This document shows, in pieces, positions 25,505 to 33,776 of a stretch of DNA of 33,776 nt. Where the stretch lies: assembly GCA_964496575.1 (NCBI GenBank), contig CAZCAC010000093.1, positions 1-33,776 on the forward strand, given 5' to 3'. The notes below the pieces were generated by a model. That model searched no databases, was not told the DNA's origin, and worked only from the letters and a program-made list of their open reading frames with translations. Numbering within the stretch: position 1 is the first letter of the stretch; the number at the start of each line of letters is the position of its first letter. The stretch comes from CAZCAC01 sp964496575. Lineage in GTDB: Bacteria; Planctomycetota; UBA1135; GCA-002686595. A program made the translations under genes and the position numbers.

Positions 25505-25577
25505 TCGGCGCGGAACGGGACAGAAGCGCCCCCCCGGCGGACTCATCTCCGCCGGGGGGGCGCGCCCGTCGCGCCGA
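25505..25577. terminator. Nested inverted repeat, likely bidirectional terminator
   Basis: A perfect 15-bp stem (25526-25540 with 25549-25563, loop ACTCATCT) sits inside an outer 8-bp stem, TCGGCGCG (25505-25512) with CGCGCCGA (25570-25577). It fills the gap between two convergent genes. No T-tract follows on either strand, so the extreme GC stem itself would have to stop the polymerase. Confidence 0.7.
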
Positions 25578-25582
25578 GAGGG

Positions 25583-26947
<1,365 letters not shown>

Positions 26948-26991
26948 TCCGTACTTCCTTGCAGGGGATCACTGGGAATCGAACGGCGCCG

Positions 26992-27020
26992 AGTATTCAG
27001 TGACCCGGGTGCGCCGTCAA
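26992..27020 (-). promoter_or_regulatory. Sigma-70-like promoter of the MFS transporter gene
   Basis: On the minus strand TTGACG (27015-27020) is followed after exactly 17 bases by AATACT (26992-26997). Transcription would start about 38 bases before the ATG. It is the best -35/-10 pair in the window. Confidence 0.6.
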
Positions 27021-27075
27021 GGTGCGGAGGCGGCAGCAGCGCCTCTCGCCCCGGCGACACCGAGGCCGGCGGGCA

Positions 27076-27885
27076 TCATTCCGGAATCGGGGACGATTCG
27101 CCCCCGATTCCCCACACCCCCGCGTCCAGCGCGGCGATCTCCTCGTCGTAGATCGCCTCGGCGCGAGCACGGAATTCCTCGATCCGCGAGAGCTCGGGGA
27201 CCAGGACCAGCTCTTCGATCGCGGCCAGGCGATCCGGCGGCAGGTCGCGGTCGAGGTAGCGCATCCCGTAGTCGTAGAGGTCGGGGGCGTAGCGCATTCT
27301 GAGCAGCTCGACCAGCGGGCGGATGGTGACCGAGAAGTAACCCGCCATCGCATCCGCTGCCTGACCGCGCCACATCGCCTTGGTCACGAAGTGCTGGAAC
27401 ATGGGGAAGGTCTGGCGAATCTCGGCGAGGCGCTTCGCCATCTTCGCCTGGTGCGCCTTCCGATCCAGGTGGGTCGGAGCGGTCAATCCCCCGCGGTCGA
27501 AGAGGATCAGCGGCTCGCCGTGCCGCTCGAGATCGAGGAAGTGGTCCTCTGCACCGCGCTCCATCACCAGGACATCCATGAAGTGCCACGGGGCGGCGTC
27601 GCGCAGGCGGAAGAACTCCTGGTCGTGGCCGTGCCAGGTCGGCCGAGGCAGGCGGTAGCGGTACTCGATCGGGGAGAGGGTCTGGAGGCAGGTGTGCAGC
27701 ACCCGATACGCTTCGTCGATCCTGCCGTCCTCGACGATCAGCTGCAGGTCGACGTCGGACCACTGGTCGGTGCGCCCGCTGCCATCGCTGCCACCGAGCC
27801 AGGCGGCGAGGATGCTGGGGCAGTCCTGGAGCGCGACGGTGAGGGTCTCGATGATCCGTTCGCGCGAAATCGTCGGGGTGGTCAT
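27076..27885 (-). CDS. Nucleotidyltransferase-fold protein (Pol beta superfamily)
   Basis: From the ATG at 27885 the protein has 269 residues. The N-terminal nucleotidyltransferase motif WLGGSDGSGRTDQWSDVDLQ carries GGS (31-33) and the metal-binding pair Asp44 and Asp46. The rest is mainly helical, as in aminoglycoside adenylyltransferase-like and DUF4037-type proteins. It probably transfers a nucleotide to a small molecule, RNA or protein; the acceptor is unknown. An ATG at 27924 would add 13 residues (MRVLIVATNPRAF) and overlap the upstream stop; I prefer the shorter form but cannot exclude the longer. It follows the UROD-like gene by 26 bp on the same strand and is probably co-transcribed with it. 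Confidence 0.78.
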   Translation of the reverse strand: MTTPTISRERIIETLTVALQDCPSILAAWLGGSDGSGRTDQWSDVDLQLIVEDGRIDEAYRVLHTCLQTLSPIEYRYRLPRPTWHGHDQEFFRLRDAAPWHFMDVLVMERGAEDHFLDLERHGEPLILFDRGGLTAPTHLDRKAHQAKMAKRLAEIRQTFPMFQHFVTKAMWRGQAADAMAGYFSVTIRPLVELLRMRYAPDLYDYGMRYLDRDLPPDRLAAIEELVLVPELSRIEEFRARAEAIYDEEIAALDAGVWGIGGESSPIPE

Positions 27886-27911
27886 GAAAGCTCGGGGGTT
27901 GGTCGCGACGA

Positions 27912-29030
27912 TCAGTACACGCATTCCCGCGCCGCGTCGGCGTAGGCCCGGAGGTTCTCCACCGGCGTGTCGAAGAAGTGGTCCGAAGCGGAGAGGATGT
28001 AGCCGCCGTCGGATCCGACCCTCTCGAAGAGGGTGTGCACCATCGAGCGGATCTCGTCGGGCGTTCCCTTGGTCAGCACGTTCACCTGGTCCAGTCCGCC
28101 GATCAGCGCCAGCCGATCGCCGACCTTCTCCCGGAACTCCCACGGCTCACTGTTGCCGCCGATGCTGGTAGCCGCCAGCGTCTCTGATGCGTCGGTCCCG
28201 TTGGCGACGATCATCTCCTCGATGCCACGCGTGCCGCCGCAGGTGTGGTAGGTGATCTTGAAGCCGAGCGAGTGCAGCGCGTCGTGCAGCTTGCGGTCGT
28301 ACGGTAGACAATACTTCTCGTGGATCGCCGGCGAGATCAACGTCGAGGACGAAGCCCCGCCCCCCGTCTCGACCAGGTCGTAGCGCGCCCCGGCCATCGA
28401 CTCGATGAAGCGCAGTTTCTTCTCCAGCAGCGCGTCGAGCAGCGCCCGAACCCAGTCGGGCTTGTCGTAGGTGGCGAGGATCAGGTCGGTCGGCGCCATC
28501 AGGCAGCACGCGTGCTGCCAGCACCCGGCCTGGTCCCCCCAGACGAAGCCGCGCAGGATGCCGCGATCGCCGATCTCATCGGCCAGCTTCGCCACCGGTT
28601 CGAGGTCGAGCGGGAAGACCGGCATGTAGCGCTCGATCAGCTCCAGGTCCTCGTCCCGCTTGATCAGGTGCTCGGCGACCCAGATCGTCGCGCGATCACC
28701 CGCGGTGCGGTAGGTCAGCGTGCCCTTCGGCGTCTCGATCGTGTGGAGATACTCCCGATCGGCGGGCTCGCTCTTCACCACCTCGACGGTCTGGCGCCAC
28801 TCGGGCGTGCTGTACGGAGAGAAGTCGGTGTCCGAGAGCCAGTACTGCCCCGTCTTCTGGACGTGCTGTACCGCCGGATCCATCCCGAAGTGCTCCATCG
28901 CCTCGAGGTCGCTGCGGCCGTCGAGATAGGTCTCGAGGTGGTAGTGCTGCCACTGGTGCACGGTGAAGGGCAAGCGGTCGGGGACACCGCGCTCCAGCGC
29001 CAGCATCAGTCTCTCTCGGGGGGTCATCAT
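27912..29030 (-). CDS. Uroporphyrinogen decarboxylase-family protein, probable corrinoid or small-molecule methyltransferase type
   Basis: The 372-residue protein begins MMTPRERLMLALERGVPDR, the usual N-terminus of the UROD-like methyltransferase branch (MtaA/CmuA-like). The motif YHTCGG (261-266) supplies His262 and Cys264, which in zinc-dependent methyltransferases of this branch bind the metal. LIGGLDQVNVL and GGYILSASD are also typical. True haem-pathway UROD has other conserved residues (an RQAGR-type motif near the start) that are absent, so haem synthesis is unlikely. It may move a methyl group between a corrinoid and a thiol-like acceptor, but no corrinoid protein gene is nearby. There is no ribosome site before the ATG pair, and a -10-like element lies only 17 bases upstream. 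Confidence 0.85.
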   Translation of the reverse strand: MMTPRERLMLALERGVPDRLPFTVHQWQHYHLETYLDGRSDLEAMEHFGMDPAVQHVQKTGQYWLSDTDFSPYSTPEWRQTVEVVKSEPADREYLHTIETPKGTLTYRTAGDRATIWVAEHLIKRDEDLELIERYMPVFPLDLEPVAKLADEIGDRGILRGFVWGDQAGCWQHACCLMAPTDLILATYDKPDWVRALLDALLEKKLRFIESMAGARYDLVETGGGASSSTLISPAIHEKYCLPYDRKLHDALHSLGFKITYHTCGGTRGIEEMIVANGTDASETLAATSIGGNSEPWEFREKVGDRLALIGGLDQVNVLTKGTPDEIRSMVHTLFERVGSDGGYILSASDHFFDTPVENLRAYADAARECVY

Positions 29031-29046
29031 CGCGCGTCGGGCGAGT

Positions 29047-29052
29047 ACGATA
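29047..29052 (-). promoter_or_regulatory. Putative -10 element of the UROD-like/nucleotidyltransferase operon
   Basis: TATCGT within TTTGTTATCGTAC on the minus strand, an AT-rich island, ends 17 bases before the ATG. The leader would be about ten bases long. Confidence 0.35.
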
Positions 29053-29184
29053 ACAAACCGGGAAGGGCCTGGACGGAAGCCAGCTCTCCGTAAGGATTCG
29101 CCGCCGGAGCGAAGATTCCGGCGAGCCGCCGTGGACGGGCAGGGTTCGAGACGCTTTCCTGTCGTTCAGACAGCGGGAGCCCCC

Positions 29185-30006
29185 TTGGACGCCGATCCCA
29201 CTCTCGACCTGACTCTCCTGTACGAGGAGCAGGACTTGAAGACCGCCGAGGTCGTCGGGAAGGTCTGCCGCGCCACGACCGAGCTCCTGGGCGAGCGCTG
29301 GGGAATCGCACCGCCCGCGGACTGTCGCGTGTACCTGCTCGACTCGTGGCGCCGCTTCGTCTTTCACGCGGCGCCCTGGTCCTCTCGCATCGTGCTGGCC
29401 CTCACCTATCCCCTCTGGGCGAAGCGAGCCCAGGCCCTCTGGCACTCCGCCGGCGGTTGGGCCCAGCGCTTCGGGAGACGACACACGGTGTGCGTGAAAC
29501 CACCCCACGCGTACGCCGACACGGATCGCTCGCCCGGCCGCACGATCTTCATCGACGCGCCGATCGACGAGAAGATCCGGCACGTCACCTGTCACGAGCT
29601 CACCCACGCGTTCACCGAGCACCTCCGGCTCCCCGGCTGGCTCAACGAGGGCGTGGCCATGGTCGCGGTCGACCGACTGGTGGGCGAGCCGACGGTCCTT
29701 CCCGAGTCGATCGAGACACTGCGGGTGAGCGACGAGGCGGCCCCACCCGACTGGAAGGCCTCGGTCGAGGAGTTCGAGCGCGAGGACCACGACGCGCTCA
29801 TCGGGATCTACGTCCGCGGCTACTGGATCACCCGCTACCTCGACGAGGAGCACCCCGAGCTCCTCCGCGTGCTCCTCGAGCAACGCCGGTCCGAGGAGGA
29901 GCTGGAGATGAAGCTGGCGGCCGCGTTGGACGCGACCGCCGACTCGTTGTGGGACGACCTCCACGCTGCGATCGTCGGGCACTACGCCGCCCACGACCTG
30001 GCGTAG
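29185..30006 (+). CDS. HExxH-motif protein, putative zinc metallopeptidase
   Basis: The frame has no ATG upstream except one inside the divergent gene (28963). I chose the TTG at 29185, preceded by GCGGGAG, which gives 273 residues; a GTG at 29131 is an alternative. The motif CHELTHAFTEHL has zinc ligands His137 and His141 and base Glu138, and Glu155 in GWLNEGVAM is the likely third ligand. No signal peptide follows this start, so it may be cytoplasmic; a hydrophobic patch at about 68-77 (RIVLALTYPLW) is too short to call a membrane segment. The C-terminal third is acidic and helical. The substrate is unknown. Small inverted repeats (29103-29122 and 29159-29173) lie upstream. Confidence 0.78.
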   Translation: MDADPTLDLTLLYEEQDLKTAEVVGKVCRATTELLGERWGIAPPADCRVYLLDSWRRFVFHAAPWSSRIVLALTYPLWAKRAQALWHSAGGWAQRFGRRHTVCVKPPHAYADTDRSPGRTIFIDAPIDEKIRHVTCHELTHAFTEHLRLPGWLNEGVAMVAVDRLVGEPTVLPESIETLRVSDEAAPPDWKASVEEFEREDHDALIGIYVRGYWITRYLDEEHPELLRVLLEQRRSEEELEMKLAAALDATADSLWDDLHAAIVGHYAAHDLA

Positions 30007-30018
30007 CCGCTGGCCCGC

Positions 30019-32817
30019 CTACTGCCAGTCGACCTCGACCGCGTGGGTCGTGTTGCTGTCCCAGCCGCAGACGCTCAGCCCCCAGCCGTCGCGGAACCAC
30101 AGCTGGTAGGTGTTCGTCGTGCCGGGAGTCACGTTGCCCTTGGTGGCGATCGACACGGTCGAGGATCCCTCGCCGGTCGAATCGAGCTGGAGGAACTGGA
30201 TTCGCTCCGTCGGCGCACCCACGCACAGGTGGCCGTCCTTGAAGGGGATTCCGGTCGTCGAGGAGCCCTGCAGGATGAGCGCGAACTCGCTCGCCCGGCA
30301 CTGGCTCGCGTGCAGCACCAGGTCGTCGTTCGCCACCACGTTGCTGCCGGTCGCCCACATCTTGCCGCCTACGCCGGTGCTGTTGATGCACCCCTCTTCG
30401 GTCCCCGGGGGGACCTCGTTGCCGCAGCGGCAAATCCCCGGTACGTCACCGAAGCAGACCGCGCGGTAGATGTCGGAGGGGAAGTCGACGAGGTTCACCG
30501 CGTCGCCCCCGGGCAGGCTGAGCAGTGCGCGGTTGGTGCCGCGATCCAGCTCGAGCTCACCCGGGTTGCCGTCCAGATCCTCGAGGTCGATGAGCGCGGT
30601 CGCCGCGCCGGCGGCCTGCACCCTCATCAGCTGGAAGTGATCGGTGAAGACCGACGCGAGGTACAGGATCGACTCGGCGCCGTCGAGGCGCGCGTCGCGC
30701 ACCCGGGCTCCGGAGAGCGGCAAGGAGGCGACGATGGAGAAGCTGGTCGTATCGATGACGTACAGCGCTTGAGCGCTCGAGCTGTAGCTGCCGACGTACG
30801 CGAAGGCCCCTGACGGATCGACGTCGATCGTCGACGGGAAGTCGATCCCGCCGACGCTGCCGGCGACGCTCGAAGCGGCCCCGTTGATGTCGACCCCCCA
30901 GACGTCGTCGCCGAACGCGTTGATCACGTAGGCGCGCGATCCATCCGCGGAGAAGCTCACGCGGATCGGAAAATCGCCGACCGTCACGCGTGTCAGCTGG
31001 CTCTGCGTGGCCGTATCGATCAGGAGCAGCTCGTCGTCGAAGCTGATGCAGACGGCCAGGATGGACCCGTCGGGGCTCAGCGCCATGCCGCTGATCTCGC
31101 TGTAGGAGTAGCCGTTGGCCGAGCCCATCTGTCCGGCGACCAGCGAACCGGTCACGGAGCTCGCCGCCCCGGCGAGGTCGATGAAGTAGACCCGATCGGT
31201 TCCGGCGACCGTGGTCGCATAGGCCTTCGTCCCGTCGGGGGAGATCAGGAGCCGCGCCGGCCGCGTATTCATCGAGAGGTGTGCCACCTCGGTATCGGTG
31301 GTGAGATCGATCACCGAGATGCTGTCGTCGTCCCCGTTGGCCACCACGGCCCACAGGCCGTCCGGAGTGATCGCCGCGTCCAGACCTCGCTCGCCGGTGT
31401 CGATGTAGCTCCGCACGCTCTGCCCTGCGAGATCGAGGATGCAGACGTTGTCGGAGAGCTGGTTGGAGACGATCCCGACCGCCCCGCCCGGAGCGAGGGC
31501 GACCTGGTTGGGCACGTCTCCTTCCGGCGCGGGCCCGGAGCTGGCGGCGCCGAGGGCCGCCGCCCCGCTCCCGTTGGTGCTGTAGAACTGCACCTTCTCG
31601 CCGAAGCGGTTGTTGAGTCCCACCGCCGCGGGCGTGACCGGGCTGGTGGCGGAATCGGCGCAGGCCGCGAGCGTCATCGTCTTGACGATCGACTGCGTGG
31701 CGATGCTGATGATCCGAGAGTTGTAGTTGGAGACGTAGTAGTAGTTGCCATCGTGGGAGAGCTCGATGTCCCCAACCGTGCCGGTGTACAGCGTCGAGCT
31801 GACCGTGTTGCCGGCGATGCTGACGAAGATGACATTGTTCGAGATCGCCGCGACCGCGTGCGTCTTGTCGGGAGTGAGGCGGATGACCTGATTGCCGAGG
31901 TTGTTGACGGTGTCCAGTACACTGGAGACGGTCAGACCTGGAATGTCGATCACGCTGATCTTCTTCTCCGATCCCTCATGGCTGACCACGGCCAGGCTGC
32001 TGTCCGAGCTGACGTCGACCGCGGTCGGCAGGGCGGCAGTCGGCAGCGCGGCCAGCTGGACGCCGGTCACGCGGTCGTACAAGACGACCTGCGAGCTCCC
32101 CCGATCGGGCAATACGATCTTGCTGCCGTCGGGCGTGAGCGCGAACTCGGTGAAGATGTTCCCGAAGATGTCGTAGTTCGGCGTGAAGAACCAGCCGAAG
32201 ACGCCTTGCGGTGTGCTGGGGAAGGTCTGGGTCTCGGTCAGCGTGTTCAGGTCGATGATCGAGAACTGGGAGCTCACCGCGTCGTTGACCACGCCGACCA
32301 CGACGTAGGCGCTGTCGGGTGTCACCGCCAGGGCGTAGGGCTGGATCCCGCTGATCGGTACGTTGGCGACCAGTGTGTGCGTGGCGACGTCCACGATCGA
32401 GACGTCGTCGCTGAAGACGTTGGCCGTGATCGCGTACCGGCCGTCCGGCGTCACCTCGACGTCGACGGGGAAGTCGCCGACAGCGACCGAGTGAGTGACG
32501 GTCCGCGTCGCCCAGTCGAAGAACATCAGGTAATCCGTGTCGCGGTTCGCCACCACCACCTCGAGACCGTCGGGCGTGAACGCGACGTCGCGCGGCATGT
32601 CCCCCTCGGGATCGTGGTCGAGCGACAGCAGGACGGGGGTCGAGCGGTCGGGTGCCGCCAGCCGATCGACCGGTTGCGGCGCTCGGGCAACGGGTCCCGG
32701 TCGGGCCCAGGTCTCTCGTTCGATTCCCGAGTTCGCCTCGTCCGAGGCGTCCGCCACGGCCGGGGCGGAAGATACGGCGACCAGCAAGGTGCAGAGGATC
32801 CAGAGAGGTGTGCGCAT
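30019..32817 (-). CDS. Secreted YVTN-type beta-propeller protein with FGDG-like C-terminal domain
   Basis: The 932-residue protein has a signal peptide (LWILCTLLVAVSSAPAVA). It is built mostly of beta-propeller repeats of the YVTN/YncE kind, about 42 residues each. Examples are PRDVAFTPDGLEVVVANRD, VDVEVTPDGRYAITANVFSD, LDAAITPDGLWAVVANGDDD and IRVSFSADGSRAYVINAFGD. There are enough repeats for two propellers. The last 147 residues are a diverged copy of the C-terminal domain found in three other proteins here: CFGDVPGICRCGN, GIPFKDGHLCVG, YQLWFRDGWG and a final VEVDW. Unlike the others, the domain's central glycine motif is weakened. It is an exported binding or scaffold protein; the ligand is unknown. 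It converges with the HExxH gene with a 12-bp gap. Confidence 0.88.
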   Translation of the reverse strand: MRTPLWILCTLLVAVSSAPAVADASDEANSGIERETWARPGPVARAPQPVDRLAAPDRSTPVLLSLDHDPEGDMPRDVAFTPDGLEVVVANRDTDYLMFFDWATRTVTHSVAVGDFPVDVEVTPDGRYAITANVFSDDVSIVDVATHTLVANVPISGIQPYALAVTPDSAYVVVGVVNDAVSSQFSIIDLNTLTETQTFPSTPQGVFGWFFTPNYDIFGNIFTEFALTPDGSKIVLPDRGSSQVVLYDRVTGVQLAALPTAALPTAVDVSSDSSLAVVSHEGSEKKISVIDIPGLTVSSVLDTVNNLGNQVIRLTPDKTHAVAAISNNVIFVSIAGNTVSSTLYTGTVGDIELSHDGNYYYVSNYNSRIISIATQSIVKTMTLAACADSATSPVTPAAVGLNNRFGEKVQFYSTNGSGAAALGAASSGPAPEGDVPNQVALAPGGAVGIVSNQLSDNVCILDLAGQSVRSYIDTGERGLDAAITPDGLWAVVANGDDDSISVIDLTTDTEVAHLSMNTRPARLLISPDGTKAYATTVAGTDRVYFIDLAGAASSVTGSLVAGQMGSANGYSYSEISGMALSPDGSILAVCISFDDELLLIDTATQSQLTRVTVGDFPIRVSFSADGSRAYVINAFGDDVWGVDINGAASSVAGSVGGIDFPSTIDVDPSGAFAYVGSYSSSAQALYVIDTTSFSIVASLPLSGARVRDARLDGAESILYLASVFTDHFQLMRVQAAGAATALIDLEDLDGNPGELELDRGTNRALLSLPGGDAVNLVDFPSDIYRAVCFGDVPGICRCGNEVPPGTEEGCINSTGVGGKMWATGSNVVANDDLVLHASQCRASEFALILQGSSTTGIPFKDGHLCVGAPTERIQFLQLDSTGEGSSTVSIATKGNVTPGTTNTYQLWFRDGWGLSVCGWDSNTTHAVEVDWQ

Positions 32818-32897
32818 GGTGTGATCCTGGAGGAACAGAGATCTGAGAAGAGCCGGGAGCGAGGAGCGCGGCCGTCGCTGGCCGAACTCCCCGCTCC

Positions 32898-32903
32898 ACT
32901 ATA
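32898..32903 (-). promoter_or_regulatory. Putative -10 element of the YVTN propeller gene
   Basis: GATATAGT on the minus strand, about 80 bases before the ATG, contains TATAGT. It sits next to a TCCGG/CCGGA inverted repeat (32904-32917). No -35 box is clear. Confidence 0.3.
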
Positions 32904-32973
32904 TCCGGAATGCCGGAGCTGGGGACTCCGGCGACCGCTCAGGCCGCCGGGCCCGCTCCATGGTCTCCATGGA

Positions 32974-33776
32974 CTACGGCATGAAGGTGACGGTCAGGCC
33001 GTTGGTGAGGTTGAACTCGCTGCCGCAGGGCCCGCCCATCGGGTCGCGGTACCAGCCCTGGAAGCTGCGGACGTCGCCGCTCGACCAGCCGCCGCTGCTC
33101 GCCAGCCCCGAGCCCCAGACCGCGGTCCCGAAGATGTCGGGTACCTTCGTGCCCAGCCGGATCACCGCTCCACCGGCGCAGCGCAGGCCGTCGCCGAAGA
33201 CGATGCCGTTGCCGCCGTTGATCTCGTTGAGACCGAAGAAGAGCAGCGCCGGTTGAGTGGGGACCAGCCCCTCGGCGGTGAAGCTGATGTCGTCGAGAGT
33301 GACGCTGGCCGTGCCGCTCGCGCTGAGCTTGCCGCCCGTTCCGACGGAGTTGGCGCAGCCACGGTCGGCGCCGCCGGTGTTGCCGCAGGGGCAGGGCGTG
33401 CCGGAGCCGTCACCGAAGCAGAAGGGCACTCCCGGGTTGCACTCGTCCGGGACCCCGTTGCCGTCCTGGTCCTGGCTGGTGCCGGAGGAGATGTCGCACT
33501 CGTCCGGAATGCCATTCTCGTTGCAGTCCTCGAAGGTCTCGCAGGCGTCGGGAGTCCCGTTGCCGTTGCAGTCGGGATCACACTCGTCCGGAACGCCGTT
33601 AGAGTCACAGTCGTTCCCCGAGAGCTCACACTCGTCGGGAATGCTGTTGATGTTGCAGTCGGTGAAGGTCTCGCAATCGTCCGGCGTGCCGTTGGAGTTG
33701 CAGTCCGTGTCGCACTCGTCCGGGACCCCGTTGGTGTTGCAGTCGTTCCCGCCGAGCTAACACTCATCAGGGATCG
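32974..33776 (-). CDS. 3' part of a secreted repeat protein with FGDG-type C-terminal domain; in-frame amber stop near the window edge
   Basis: Reading leftward from the right edge, the frame shows IPDEC, then a TAG stop (33757-33759), then LGGNDCNTNGVPDECD and about 110 residues of DCNxNGxPDEC repeats. It ends in a 151-residue C-terminal domain (FCFGDGSGTPCPCGN, VFGDGLRCAGGAVIRL, FQGWYRDPMGGPCG, FNLTNGLTVTF). The domain is the same as that ending three other proteins here. In the neighbouring super-repeat the position of the TAG is GAG (Glu), so a single G-to-T change would explain it. Downstream of the stop there is no ATG in frame; a GTG at 33429 could start only the last domain. The gene is therefore either broken by a nonsense mutation or affected by a sequence error near the edge. 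The N-terminus lies outside the window. Confidence 0.7.
33430..33776 (-). repeat. Tandem Asp/Asn/Cys repeats within the right-edge protein
   Basis: Seven full units and one partial unit of 12-19 residues follow the pattern DCNxNGxPDEC. Three of them make a higher-order unit of 44 residues (132 bases), present once complete and again nearly complete: NGVPDECD, then NGTPD[DA]CETF, then N[SG]IPDEC. The spacing of Asp, Asn and Gly suggests calcium-binding loops of the dockerin or thrombospondin type 3 kind; the paired cysteines suggest disulfides and export. Confidence 0.8.

Noticed and set aside
27912..29030. Haem-pathway uroporphyrinogen decarboxylase (hemE)
   Set aside because: The early Arg-rich substrate motif of HemE is missing and a His-x-Cys metal motif is present, which points to the methyltransferase branch.
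33162..33767. Minus-strand 201-residue open frame at the right edge
   Set aside because: It is the shifted frame of the Asp/Cys repeat gene, giving a low-complexity Thr/Ala/Ser/Arg translation; the correct frame shows the repeats and the C-terminal domain.

Overview
The window is a very GC-rich bacterial chromosome segment, densely coded on both strands, with no tRNA, rRNA, CRISPR array or recognisable mobile element. I infer a Planctomycetota member. The reasons are an ECF sigma factor followed by a Hanks-type Ser/Thr kinase, secreted beta-propeller proteins with DCNxNGxPDEC-type repeats and a FGDGLRCAGG-type C-terminal domain, Gfo/Idh/MocA and GH116 enzymes, and uroporphyrinogen-decarboxylase-like proteins. 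The genus cannot be fixed from sequence alone.

Left part (1-6.8 kb): a sigma factor/kinase pair on the minus strand, the kinase running off the left edge. It is divergent, across a near-perfect 22-bp palindrome, from an HExxH protein, which is followed by a secreted protein carrying the FGDG-type C-terminal domain. Middle left (6.8-13.4 kb): a minus-strand group made of a lipoprotein-like gene, a radical SAM/SPASM enzyme one base downstream, and a secreted carboxypeptidase-regulatory-like repeat protein. A second ECF sigma factor is divergent from this group, and a SAM methyltransferase converges on it. Middle (13.5-20.1 kb): a secreted FG-GAP propeller protein, a GH116 glycosidase with an inserted carbohydrate-binding-like module, and cysteinyl-tRNA synthetase with a duplicated C-terminal module.

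Right part (20.3-33.8 kb): two lipoproteins in tandem (one an HExxH protease), a divergent sigma-like regulator, a lipoprotein of formylglycine-enzyme fold coupled to a Tat-exported Gfo/Idh/MocA oxidoreductase, an MFS nucleoside-type transporter, a nucleotidyltransferase/UROD-like pair, a third HExxH protein, a YVTN-type propeller protein, and the 3' part of a repeat protein whose frame holds an amber stop near the right edge.

The main themes are cell-surface or exported proteins (at least nine with signal, lipoprotein or Tat sequences) and regulation by alternative sigma factors and a membrane kinase. The best candidates for something undescribed are the radical SAM plus lipoprotein pair and the C-terminal domain shared by four otherwise unrelated secreted proteins. 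Several promoters share a GCTATCCT-like -10 element, and two genes (cysS and the UROD-like gene) look nearly leaderless.
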